From Pelolinea sp. (GTDB taxonomy: Bacteria > Chloroflexota > Anaerolineae > Anaerolineales > Anaerolineaceae): a stretch of DNA of 32,643 nt. The translations under genes were made by a program, and so were the position numbers. Each line of letters starts with the position of its first letter. The first letter of the stretch is position 1. Of the stretch, positions 17,047-25,942 are shown in pieces. The notes beneath the pieces were generated by a model that ran no database searches, was not told the DNA's origin, and worked only from the letters and a program-made list of their open reading frames with translations. The stretch covers positions 1 to 32,643 of the forward strand of contig JAUSPC010000205.1 of assembly GCA_030655835.1 (NCBI GenBank). Reading direction: 5' to 3'.

Positions 17047-17103
17047 GGCCTGTCCAGAGCGAAGCGCCTGCCCTGAGCGCAGCGCCTGCCCTGAGCGCAG
17101 CGT
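17047..17103. repeat. Short GC-rich direct repeats (CCTGCCCTGAGCGCAGCG family)
   Basis: gcctgtccagagcgaagcg / cctgccctgagcgcagcg / cctgccctgagcgcagcg in tandem. Confidence 0.75.
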
Positions 17104-17104
17104 A

Positions 17105-17128
17105 GGGGTAGGGGTAGGGTAGGGTGGG
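17105..17128 (+). other. G-quadruplex motif
   Basis: GGGG-TA-GGGG-TA-GGG-TA-GGG-T-GGG: five G-tracts with 1-2 nt loops. Confidence 0.8.
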
Positions 17129-17708
17129 ATACTCGGTCAGAGGTTAGATCCTTCTACCATCTGACCAAGTACTTTAAGCTGCCATCAGGACGGGTAAGGC
17201 AATCGCGAAGTACCCTTCAGGGCAAACCTGCGACTAACAGGAGTCCCCGCAGGGGAAACCTACTGACTATAGTCCCCTTCTGGGGATTAAGAGTTATCCT
17301 CGATTCACTCTATCCTGTATATAGTCTCTATTATGTCTACAGAGTGACAAATGGTGGGGAAAAACTGTCTATTGTGTGATTTGCGCAGCGAAGCGGAGTC
17401 CCATCTTCTCATGGGACCTGCCACCTTTAGGTGGTTTCTATAGTTTCTACTCAGGTCGCACCATGGTTGCACCATTTGCATTAGAAGGAAGGGCAACTTG
17501 ACACATTACTTATCGGTCGCTTCATCGGTAGTATCTATTTGCTTTACCTATGAATTCCGCCATCGTTTTATTCAGATCGGCGCCCTTTGCAATGCAATGG
17601 TGCGCGGTATCCAGGATATGCTATACACTTTGGGTATCAAAAATACATCAGATTGCAATTGTTAGCATTTATCTATGCATTTATTACCATCTTTGAGATT
17701 TTCAAAAA

Positions 17709-18683
17709 TTATTGTTTTTTATTGCTTCCAATTTTGCTCAGCGCAACAGCAATGATTATGACAGCTCCGAGCGTCACGTACTGGTAAAAAGAAGGTACAC
17801 GCAACATATTCAGTGAATTACGGATGAGCCCAAAAAGTATTACACCCAAAACCATCCCCGGGATCGTTCCTTTCCCGCCCGAAAGTGACACTCCACCGAT
17901 GACAGTCGCCGCAATGGCTTCTAATGGATAGGAAACGCCCATCGCTGGTTGAGATTGACCAATTCTGGATATTACTATTAGGGATGTAAAACCAGCCAGT
18001 AATCCGCTGATTGCGTAAGCCATAATCCTATTAAGATCAAGGTTTATACCTGCAAGGTAAGCTGCCTCAGGATTTCCGCCAATCGTATACAATTTTCTAC
18101 CAAATTTCGTGAAGCGCATTACTAAATATACAATTGTTGCGAGTACAAAAAAATATATTACAGGCAGAGGAACAATACCACCCACCCGGAATGTTCCAAA
18201 ATCTCCAAATTTTCCCTGGAGGTAAATATTTTGGCCGCCGGGTATGATCAATGCAACTCCTTGGTAAACTGTACTTAACCCTAAAGTCGCAATAAATGAA
18301 TCAATCCTGGTTTTTACTACAATCACTCCATTAATAGTTCCTGCGATAAAACCTACCGCGCATGTAGCTAAGATTACCCAAATTTCATCAACACCCGCAT
18401 TTAACAATATCGCCGCGACTGCCCCTGTCGAAGCAAGCACATTGCCAATAGTCAAATCCATACATCCGGCAATCATCACCATAACAACACCCAATGTAGC
18501 TATACCTAAAGTTGATTGTTGGTTTAAAATATTAAAAAGATTCCTGACACTGAGAAAGTATTCATCAAGAATGGACATAATAATGACAGAAACAAGAAGT
18601 ATACCCAGTAAGTACAAAACGGTTTGATCGCTCCTATTATTCCATTTAATAGTTTGTTCCTTTTTTTTATCAATATGATTCAT
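17709..18683 (-). CDS. Sugar ABC transporter permease (RbsC/AraH-like)
   Basis: LGIATLGVVMVMIAGCMDLTIGNVLASTGAVAA, GRKLYTIGGNPEAAYLAGINLDLNRIMAYAISGLLAGF, VIGGVSLSGGKGTIPGMVLG. Confidence 0.95.
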   Translation of the reverse strand: MNHIDKKKEQTIKWNNRSDQTVLYLLGILLVSVIIMSILDEYFLSVRNLFNILNQQSTLGIATLGVVMVMIAGCMDLTIGNVLASTGAVAAILLNAGVDEIWVILATCAVGFIAGTINGVIVVKTRIDSFIATLGLSTVYQGVALIIPGGQNIYLQGKFGDFGTFRVGGIVPLPVIYFFVLATIVYLVMRFTKFGRKLYTIGGNPEAAYLAGINLDLNRIMAYAISGLLAGFTSLIVISRIGQSQPAMGVSYPLEAIAATVIGGVSLSGGKGTIPGMVLGVILFGLIRNSLNMLRVPSFYQYVTLGAVIIIAVALSKIGSNKKQ

Positions 18684-20197
18684 ATTGTTCCTCCTATGGA
18701 GTAGGATAATATATTTTCCTCATTAAGATTTTCTCGATCTATTTCACAGACCAATCTTCCCTGTCTCATAACGATGACACGGTCACACATGGCTATCAAT
18801 TCAGGCATATCAGACGAAATGATCAGAATATATTTCCCTTGTTTTGCAAGTTGGATCATGCTTTTATAAATTTCCTCCTTAGCGCCAATATCTATACCGC
18901 GTGTTGGCTCATCGAATATGATCATTTTTGTATCAGCATAAAGCCATTTCGCTAAAACTAATTTCTGCTGATTTCCTCCGGAAAGATTCCTTGCAAGCTG
19001 CTTTATACTCGGAGTTTTAATATTGAAAGTGCTAACACAACCTTGGGCAGCTTTTCTTTCCTTTACTTCATCAATGATTTGCCCTTTAGTATTACATAAA
19101 TGCACAATGCTAATATTCCATAAAACACTATGATCAAGTATTAATCCTGTCTTTTTTCTATCTTCGGTTAGCAAAGAAAAACCAGCTCTAATTGCTTGTT
19201 TTGGATTCTTTATCGAGGTTTCTTTGCCTTCAAGAGTAATTGTTCCGTCGGTTTTATTATCGGCCCCAAAAATCAATCGGACTAATTCCGTTCTTCCAGA
19301 ACCGACCATACCAGCAAGACCAACAATCTCTCCTTTATGAATATTAAATGAGATGTTGTTAACGGTACTCCCATTAGAAAAATTCTTAAGCTCAATGGCA
19401 TTGGAATAGTCAATATCCACCATTTCACGAGAATAAAATTTATTTACATCTCTGCCAATCATCTCATTGATGATTTTCTCCTCAGATAAATCACCTTTCT
19501 CATGTGACGCAACTTTAACACCATCACGCAAAACAGTGATCCTTGAATAGATATCAAATATTTCTTCCAAATGATGTGAAATATAAATAACACCGACCCC
19601 ATTTTGAGCCACTTGGTCAACTAGCATCAACAGATTACTAATTTCGCTTGAACTATACGAAGCAGTTGGTTCATCAAGGATGAATATCTTTGCCTCTTCT
19701 GCCATCGCTTTCGCAATCTGAACTGATTGTTTTTGTGGGACTCCCAGTTTACGTACTAAAGCATTGACATCTAAATCTATCTTTAAAGTCTCAAGGATTT
19801 TTTTTGATTCCTTTTTAAGTTTAAAATAATCAACGAAGCCAAATCTATTTACTGGCTCCTGACCCATAAAGATATTTTCGGCTACGGTTAAATCTGGAGC
19901 AAGGGATATCTCTTGATAAATGGTACGAATACCCATTTCTTGAGCTAATGAGGGAGTTAATGATGAAAACTTCTTGTCTCCGATACAGATAATTCCTTCA
20001 TCCGGTTTCAATGCTCCGGATAAAATTTTTATCAGGGTAGATTTTCCAGCCCCATTTTCACCAATGATACAATGAATTTCTCCTTCTAACAGATCAAAAT
20101 CAATAGAATTTAGTGCCTTAACACCAGGAAACCATTTGCTGCACCCTTTGATTTCTAGTAATTGTTGCTTGGTCACGGTTGAATATAACCTCCACAA
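18680..20197 (-). CDS. Sugar ABC transporter ATP-binding protein (RbsA/MglA-like, two ABC domains)
   Basis: GENGAGKSTLIKILSG, VAENIFMGQEP, FILDEPTASYS, NLSGGNQQKLVLAKWL, IIFDEPTRGIDIGAKEEIY. The true start may be the downstream GTG (VTKQQLLEIKG). Confidence 0.96.
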   Translation of the reverse strand: MWRLYSTVTKQQLLEIKGCSKWFPGVKALNSIDFDLLEGEIHCIIGENGAGKSTLIKILSGALKPDEGIICIGDKKFSSLTPSLAQEMGIRTIYQEISLAPDLTVAENIFMGQEPVNRFGFVDYFKLKKESKKILETLKIDLDVNALVRKLGVPQKQSVQIAKAMAEEAKIFILDEPTASYSSSEISNLLMLVDQVAQNGVGVIYISHHLEEIFDIYSRITVLRDGVKVASHEKGDLSEEKIINEMIGRDVNKFYSREMVDIDYSNAIELKNFSNGSTVNNISFNIHKGEIVGLAGMVGSGRTELVRLIFGADNKTDGTITLEGKETSIKNPKQAIRAGFSLLTEDRKKTGLILDHSVLWNISIVHLCNTKGQIIDEVKERKAAQGCVSTFNIKTPSIKQLARNLSGGNQQKLVLAKWLYADTKMIIFDEPTRGIDIGAKEEIYKSMIQLAKQGKYILIISSDMPELIAMCDRVIVMRQGRLVCEIDRENLNEENILSYSIGGTI

Positions 20198-20293
20198 AAC
20201 TTATCGGATATATTATTGATATTATTAATAATAAATGATTTTACTGGTTGTTTCTAACAGGTATAGCACATAAGTATTGTGCCGTATTCATGG

Positions 20294-21298
20294 TTATTTA
20301 TATTCAACATATTCTGGCTTTTCGCCTGAATAACAGTCATATTTCTTAAGTAGCTTTCTAAAGAAATTTCGTGCATCCACATATCGTTTATCAACAATTT
20401 CCAGAGTTCCTAGTTGGTGATTTTTGACAATAATCGGCGAACACTGCTCATGGGAGAGTAAGCCGTCATATCCGATTTCTTTGCATACCTTAATGAAAGT
20501 ATCCCAGGGAAGCGGGTCCCCTGGTTCACCAGGAGTCAATTCCTCCCATCCATATGCAGCACCGCCAATTGTGTATAGCGTTTTCAAAGAAATTGTATGT
20601 GAATAAACCATCACATCTTTCATTTTTCTAACAGTTGCCTGTACCGAGTCTGGATCATATGCTTCCATTAAAGGTAGATCTACCCCAACTTTAAGGTTAT
20701 CAGCTCCAACTTCTTCCAGCATTTCGAGTGTTTCATCATTATTATTTGTAACCTCAGGGTGAGTTTGCAATGCCAGAGTTATACCTTTATCCTTTGCATA
20801 TTTGGCGACTTCTGTTAAAGCATCCCGTACCTGATGCCATGCCTGAATAAAATCTTCTCCTCTTGAAACACTGCGGGATCTGCTTTGGAAAGCAGGGAGG
20901 CCATAACCCTGATCTGCATAAGGATTTTGAAAATATCCCCAAAGAGAAGCCATTACACGGACAATTTTACTACCCAAATCTACTGCAAGATCAATGCATT
21001 GCAGTGTGTACATAATTTCTTTCTCTGTGTTGTAGACTAAAACATGGTTGCTGTCCACAAAATTGTTGCAGCATACAATTGCACCCAGCTCAAGATTGAG
21101 TTCATTACAAAGATCGACAAGTTTCTTACGCCTGTCCGCATCAAAATCCATCGGGAATCCGAGAGGGCGATGGGCAAATATACATGCTGCGTCATACCCA
21201 TATTTAGCCGCTCTTCGTATTGAATCCTCTAAGGATAGTTTTTCATAATCCTTGGTAAAATAGCCACCGTAACCGATAGTATCTAAACTGAGCTTCAT
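20294..21298 (-). CDS. Sugar phosphate isomerase/epimerase (AP endonuclease family 2 TIM barrel)
   Basis: LSLDTIGYGGYFTKDYEKLSLEDSIRRAAKYGYDAACIFAHRP, KDKGITLALQTHPEVTNNNDETLEMLEEVGADNLKVGVDLP. Confidence 0.9.
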   Translation of the reverse strand: MKLSLDTIGYGGYFTKDYEKLSLEDSIRRAAKYGYDAACIFAHRPLGFPMDFDADRRKKLVDLCNELNLELGAIVCCNNFVDSNHVLVYNTEKEIMYTLQCIDLAVDLGSKIVRVMASLWGYFQNPYADQGYGLPAFQSRSRSVSRGEDFIQAWHQVRDALTEVAKYAKDKGITLALQTHPEVTNNNDETLEMLEEVGADNLKVGVDLPLMEAYDPDSVQATVRKMKDVMVYSHTISLKTLYTIGGAAYGWEELTPGEPGDPLPWDTFIKVCKEIGYDGLLSHEQCSPIIVKNHQLGTLEIVDKRYVDARNFFRKLLKKYDCYSGEKPEYVEYK

Positions 21299-21411
21299 AA
21301 GCTTTCTCCTTTATTCGATAAGACAAAAAATAGTTTTTGGTTATACGTTTATAAGAGTTATTACTTTTTTCTTTAATTTAAATCTTTTTTATCAATAAAT
21401 ATAATTAATAT

Positions 21412-21450
21412 TTATGAGGCGTACTTAATTAAATAAGATACGCCTCATAA
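21412..21450. terminator. Stem-loop downstream of the substrate-binding-protein gene
   Basis: Perfect 12-bp inverted repeat TTATGAGGCGTA...TACGCCTCATAA directly 3' of the 21463 stop on the minus strand. No long U-tract. Confidence 0.7.
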
Positions 21451-21462
21451 TTTTATTCTGGC

Positions 21463-22515
21463 TTACTGTATTATATATTCTTGATACGCGACGATACCTT
21501 TATCAACTTCCCATCCCAATAGATTTTCTGGTGTATCTTTATCTACCATCGTAGCTGGTGTTATTATAAGTATCGGTATTGTGCCGCCATTTAGAACTTG
21601 GACGACAGCTTTCATTAGGACACCCGCCTCATAAGTTGGTGAATTTGAATTTGTCGCAATAGCATCTCCATCCATTACACCCGCGAAGTCTTCAGGACGA
21701 CCGTTATGGGTAATGATCTTGATGGGATTATTTAGACGACCGGCATCTTTTATAGCTATCACGGAACCAAGGTAAATATCCGCATTCATAGCATAAACCA
21801 GATCGAAATCACCTTCTTTCCAGTTTGCCATCCAGTCTGACATGATGTTTTGAGCCTTTTCCGCACTCCAATCCGCAGGGGCTTTGAGAACAACTTCGTT
21901 TGTTGATGCAAGATTAGCTTCGAAACCCTCTTCAAATGGTTCAACTATACCCTGTCCAAGACCGCCTTCTACAATAGCAATTTTAGATTCAGGGTAGTGA
22001 TCAGCAACATATTTTCCAATCATGCCACCCATGACTACAAAATCGCCTTTAATATTGGATGTAACGGTGCACGGGCCTTCGGCTGGTGTTGAGCCCACTA
22101 CAAAGAAAGGTATATTAGCGTCATTGGTTATACACGCACCTTTTTGAGCGGCTTCAGCAGCTGTTGTGAAAGCGATGATCGCATCATATTCTTGTACGAC
22201 AAAATCTTCAAGAATGGCTAGTTCTTTTTCTGGTGATCCCTCTGAAAGAACAACAGTGAACTCAATACCAAATGGTTCATTTTCGTTGATATAATCAACA
22301 ACCATTTGTGCTGAATCAACCTGCATCTGATAATACGCATCAGGTTGCGATTGGATGTAGCCAATCTTATAGACTACCTTTTCGGCTTCTTCCACAACTC
22401 CAGCCTCTTCAGCGGGTTTAGCCGCTTCTTCGGTTGGCGCTGCGCAAGCTGGAATGAGCAATGCGGTTACTAAAATTAGCGATAGTGATATTAATAAACT
22501 TTTCTTAATCATCAA
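21463..22515 (-). CDS. Sugar ABC transporter substrate-binding lipoprotein (RbsB/periplasmic-binding-protein type)
   Basis: Lipobox ALLIPACAAPTEEAAKPAEEA; YKIGYIQSQPDAYYQMQVDSAQMVVDYI...; VYAMNADIYLGSVIAIKDAGR. Confidence 0.93.
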   Translation of the reverse strand: MMIKKSLLISLSLILVTALLIPACAAPTEEAAKPAEEAGVVEEAEKVVYKIGYIQSQPDAYYQMQVDSAQMVVDYINENEPFGIEFTVVLSEGSPEKELAILEDFVVQEYDAIIAFTTAAEAAQKGACITNDANIPFFVVGSTPAEGPCTVTSNIKGDFVVMGGMIGKYVADHYPESKIAIVEGGLGQGIVEPFEEGFEANLASTNEVVLKAPADWSAEKAQNIMSDWMANWKEGDFDLVYAMNADIYLGSVIAIKDAGRLNNPIKIITHNGRPEDFAGVMDGDAIATNSNSPTYEAGVLMKAVVQVLNGGTIPILIITPATMVDKDTPENLLGWEVDKGIVAYQEYIIQ

Positions 22516-22697
22516 AAACTCCTTTTTATTATTCTTGTTCTCATATAACTGTAAAAAGAAAGACCTTCAGTTATAATGAGATTGAGTTCTACTCGCAAAT
22601 GGGAGGCTTGAAATATAGTCTTCCATTTGCTTTCTGCAATATTTCTTATTCTTATATGTTCACCTCCTTAAAATATGGTTTTAAATACCCCCTGCTT

Positions 22698-23660
22698 TCA
22701 TGCCCAAAACAACTCACCTGGTTCCTCAAAAGTAACTGCATTCTTGAGAACTGAGATTCCTTTTAATATTCCTTCATCAAAAGACATCAAGGCGTCTTCG
22801 TGTTCAATTGAAATCACATAATCATAGCCAACCATACGCAGCGCGCTCACGATGTCTTTCCACACCTTTGTATCATGACCATATCCAATTGCGCGGAATG
22901 TCCATGAACGTTCAGGGATATTCCCATAAGGTTTATGGTCGTTGCAGCCATTAATTGCCGTATTAAATGGGTCAATATAGGAGTCCTTTCCATGAACATG
23001 GAATATTGCCTCTCCAAGTTTTCGGATGGCTGCAACCGCATCCACACCATTCCAAAATAGATGGCTTGGGTCAAAGTTTGCGCCCAGCGCAGGTCCGGTT
23101 TCTGCCCGCATGCGCAATAGGGTCTCCACATTGTAAATCAGCATACCCGGGTGCATTTCTATCCCAATTTTCACGCCATGGTCACGTGCATATTTTTCCG
23201 CCTTCGACCAGTATGGGATGCCCACCTTTTCCCATTGATATTCTAGAATTTCAAGAAAATGCGGAGGCCAAGGGCAAGTTACCCAGTTTGGCATCCGGTC
23301 TCCGGGTGCACCGGCAGGTAATCCCGAAAGCACATTGACTACCGGAACTTGTAGGTGCTGTGCCAATTCAACTGTTTTTCGGAAAAGATCATCCGATTCT
23401 TTTGCGATTTTCTCATCTGGAGATAAGGGTTCATAATGGCAGGATAGCGCGCTGATAATCATTCCTCGGGATGAAAAACCACTCAGATATTTCTTTCGCT
23501 TTTCTTCATTTTCAAGGAGCTCATCAACCGGACAATGGTGGCTGCCAGGATACCCGCCTGTACCAATTTCTGCAGCTGTCGCGCCCAAGGTTTTTATTAT
23601 ATCAAGTGCTTTTTCTAACGGTTCATTCTGATAGGGTGGTGTAAAAACGCCAATCCGCAT
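22698..23660 (-). CDS. Sugar phosphate isomerase/epimerase (second, distinct TIM barrel)
   Basis: MRIGVFTPPYQNEPLEKALDIIKTLGATAAEIGTGGYPGSHHCPVDELL, GVKIGIEMHPGMLIYNVETLLRM, GANFDPSHLFWNGVDAVAAIRKL, IFHVHGKDSYIDP. Confidence 0.93.
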   Translation of the reverse strand: MRIGVFTPPYQNEPLEKALDIIKTLGATAAEIGTGGYPGSHHCPVDELLENEEKRKKYLSGFSSRGMIISALSCHYEPLSPDEKIAKESDDLFRKTVELAQHLQVPVVNVLSGLPAGAPGDRMPNWVTCPWPPHFLEILEYQWEKVGIPYWSKAEKYARDHGVKIGIEMHPGMLIYNVETLLRMRAETGPALGANFDPSHLFWNGVDAVAAIRKLGEAIFHVHGKDSYIDPFNTAINGCNDHKPYGNIPERSWTFRAIGYGHDTKVWKDIVSALRMVGYDYVISIEHEDALMSFDEGILKGISVLKNAVTFEEPGELFWA

Positions 23661-23672
23661 ATGATCCTCCTA

Positions 23673-24971
23673 TTAGTTATTTGATGTGATTATTTGATCT
23701 TGCTCTCGTCTCAATTTGATCACGGAAAGTCCTTCATCCAGAAGAACATCTCCCCATTCAATGATCTCCCCGATCTTTTTATCTTTGATGATTTTCGCTC
23801 CAGGAGCAATGCCCGCTGGAAGTGCATTTAATTTTATTGTTTCTGAGGATAAATCCATTACTCCGTGGAATGTATATCCGCCAAAACCATCTAACGTCTC
23901 TCCTACCTGTAATTTTTTCTTTGCAACTGTCATCACGTCTGCCACAGGTTGATCACGAGATACAAGTGTGACTTCACGATGTAAGTAAGCTTTTGCGACG
24001 GAGATAGGAGCTTCAATGAACCATAGATGATACGGACGGAAAAATGTGAAATACTTCCCCTTTCCTACTTTAAGGTATTCTAGGTCAGCGCAGATGCGCT
24101 CGTCAATCACCCGTACTGTGATAAAAACACCTCCAGCCATCGCTTGTCCCTGTACAAAATCAATACTATTGGGTTTTTTTGAGATCCCGCCGTCTTCTTC
24201 CAGCGCAAATATCTGTGAAATAGTCCCTAAATCTGCTTCAGGCCCAATCATCCCTCGCTGCATAGGTGTTGCACCAACCGCGTTTGCTGCGCATGTCATC
24301 TCGAACATCGTCTTTGTGCCGTCTACATAGGATGCAACCTGATATGCATCTTTATTCGCCTTTTTCGCGGACTCTGCTACAAGATCCGGATTTGCTTTCG
24401 GATTTAAGGGATTGTTTTTCCCTTTACCCATCACTATGGGTTCGAATCCAAGAGTTTTAACAAAATCAAATAACTCCATCAAGCAACCGGGCTCATCCCC
24501 CGATGAAACCGTGTACAGAATACCGGCTTCCTTGGCTTTCTTTTTTAAAATACTGCCGATGGTTACATCCGCTTCGATATTTACCATCACGATGTCTTTA
24601 CCATTCTGAATGCAGCTTAAAGCAGTTTCGGCACCAATCGCGGGAGATGGGGTGATGTCTGCAACAATATCAATATCCGCAATCTGCGCAGCGAGCTGAT
24701 ATGAACCAGTAATTACTTTCTTGCCAGAACGCAGTACATCCATGGCTGACCCGGGAGAATGGGCCTCAACAATGTCACCCATATCAATACCGCTGAGAAT
24801 AAAAGTTTCTCTTGCTAGCGAGAGATCTTCATCAGCCAGCAGATTAACATCCATGCCTTTTACGTATTTGCACTGCTGAACAAACCCGCTGCCTATCCAA
24901 CCTGCTCCGCTGACTCCAATCCGGATGGGTTGATTCTCTTCCTGTAATTTTGCTAGTTCTGCATAAATCAT
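23673..24971 (-). CDS. SAF-domain, homoserine-dehydrogenase/DRL-like NAD(P)-dependent oxidoreductase
   Basis: IRIGVSGAGWIGSGFVQQCKYVKGMDVNLLADEDLSLARETF; DIDIVADITPSPAIGAETALSCIQNGKDIVMVNIEADVTIGSILKKKAKEAGILYTVSSGDEPGCLMELFDF; C-terminal SAF-like AGIAPGAKIIKDKKIGEIIEWGDVLLDEG. Confidence 0.88.
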   Translation of the reverse strand: MIYAELAKLQEENQPIRIGVSGAGWIGSGFVQQCKYVKGMDVNLLADEDLSLARETFILSGIDMGDIVEAHSPGSAMDVLRSGKKVITGSYQLAAQIADIDIVADITPSPAIGAETALSCIQNGKDIVMVNIEADVTIGSILKKKAKEAGILYTVSSGDEPGCLMELFDFVKTLGFEPIVMGKGKNNPLNPKANPDLVAESAKKANKDAYQVASYVDGTKTMFEMTCAANAVGATPMQRGMIGPEADLGTISQIFALEEDGGISKKPNSIDFVQGQAMAGGVFITVRVIDERICADLEYLKVGKGKYFTFFRPYHLWFIEAPISVAKAYLHREVTLVSRDQPVADVMTVAKKKLQVGETLDGFGGYTFHGVMDLSSETIKLNALPAGIAPGAKIIKDKKIGEIIEWGDVLLDEGLSVIKLRREQDQIITSNN

Positions 24972-25942
24972 TTGGCTTTCCTTTTTTCCGCTAATACTTC
25001 CCTAGCCATGTTTTCTATATCTCCTGAAGTGAGGTGATATTTCTTCAGCAGCTCATCCGGATCGCCTGATTCCACATAAGTATCTTCTAGTCCGACAAAC
25101 CGCATGGGTACCGGACAATTCTCGGCCACAACGCGCGCGATATTGCTACCAAAACCTCCATGCAGTAGGTGTTCCTCTGCAGTAACGATTGCGCCGGTTT
25201 CTTTTGCGGCGGAAACAATTGCTTCCACATCCATAGGTCTTAGGGTATGCATATCAATCACACGGGCTTCAATACCTTCGTCAGCTAATTCTGCTGCTGC
25301 GTCCAAACCTGCGGCTACCATTAAGCCGTTTGCTATTATGGTTAAATCGTTTCCTTCTCGGACTGTATTAGCTTTTCCAATTACAAAATCCAAGTCTTGT
25401 GAATAAACTTCCGGCATCGCATAGCGGCTGGAACGCAGCCAAACCGGGCCTTCGTAATCGGTTGCAGCGCGAACAGCAGCACGCATGGAAGCAGGATCGC
25501 ATGGAACCAGGATAACCATAGTTGGAAATCCCCCAACTAGAGCGAGGTCCTCAATCCCCATTTGCGTGGGACCGTCCTTTCCCAATGTGATACCGCCGTG
25601 GCTGCCTAGAATTTTTGCGTTGATTTTGGACATAGCGACGGATAAACGGATCTGGTCATATGCGTTACAAAGAAGGAATGAAGAAAAACTGGTAATCCAG
25701 GGAATCAATCCTACACCTGCCATGCCAGCACCAATACAAACCAAATTGCTTTCCGCTATACCAATATTGAAAGATCGTTCGGGGAACGCCTTTCTGACAA
25801 GTTCTGTCTTAGTAGAATTTCCAAGGTCGCCATCTAAAACAACTACTTTCGGGTTGTCACGTACAACATCTAAAAGCGCCTCTCCGAAAATATCTCTTAG
25901 TGGTTTTGAGTCCTTTAAGCCTGCGTGTTCACCTAACCGCAT
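24968..25942 (-). CDS. Transketolase C-terminal subunit (split transketolase)
   Basis: VVVLDGDLGNSTKTELVRKAFPERSFNIGIAESNLVCIGAGMAGVGLIPWITSFSSFLLCNAYDQIRLSVAMSKINAKILGSHGGITLGKDGPTQMGIEDLALV. Confidence 0.95.
   Translation of the reverse strand: MRLGEHAGLKDSKPLRDIFGEALLDVVRDNPKVVVLDGDLGNSTKTELVRKAFPERSFNIGIAESNLVCIGAGMAGVGLIPWITSFSSFLLCNAYDQIRLSVAMSKINAKILGSHGGITLGKDGPTQMGIEDLALVGGFPTMVILVPCDPASMRAAVRAATDYEGPVWLRSSRYAMPEVYSQDLDFVIGKANTVREGNDLTIIANGLMVAAGLDAAAELADEGIEARVIDMHTLRPMDVEAIVSAAKETGAIVTAEEHLLHGGFGSNIARVVAENCPVPMRFVGLEDTYVESGDPDELLKKYHLTSGDIENMAREVLAEKRKAK

Larger units (their letters stand above)
16676..17434 (+). other. Noncoding block of consecutive hairpins (candidate structured RNA or ssDNA element)
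   Basis: Stems: GATCACTTC-acga-GAAGTGATC (16676-16697); GTATATTTC-aaga-GAAATATAC (16766-16787 and copy); TACTCACGCAG...CTGCGTGGGTA (16817-16858 and copy); GGTCAG...CTGACC (17135-17166); CCC-TTCA-GGG (17213-17222); CCCC-GCA-GGGG (17245-17255); CCCC-TTCT-GGGG (17274-17285); GTCCCAT-cttctc-ATGGGAC (17398-17417); CCACC-ttta-GGTGG (17421-17434). Confidence 0.6.

Noticed and set aside
16689-17285. Repeat block as a CRISPR array
   Set aside because: Only two 173-bp copies without unique spacers of regular size, and no cas genes; the DUF2779 protein is distant and not diagnostic.
16676-17480. Group II intron or known large ncRNA
   Set aside because: No reverse transcriptase, no convincing domain V sequence and no match I can recognise to a known large RNA. 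Left as an unclassified structured block.
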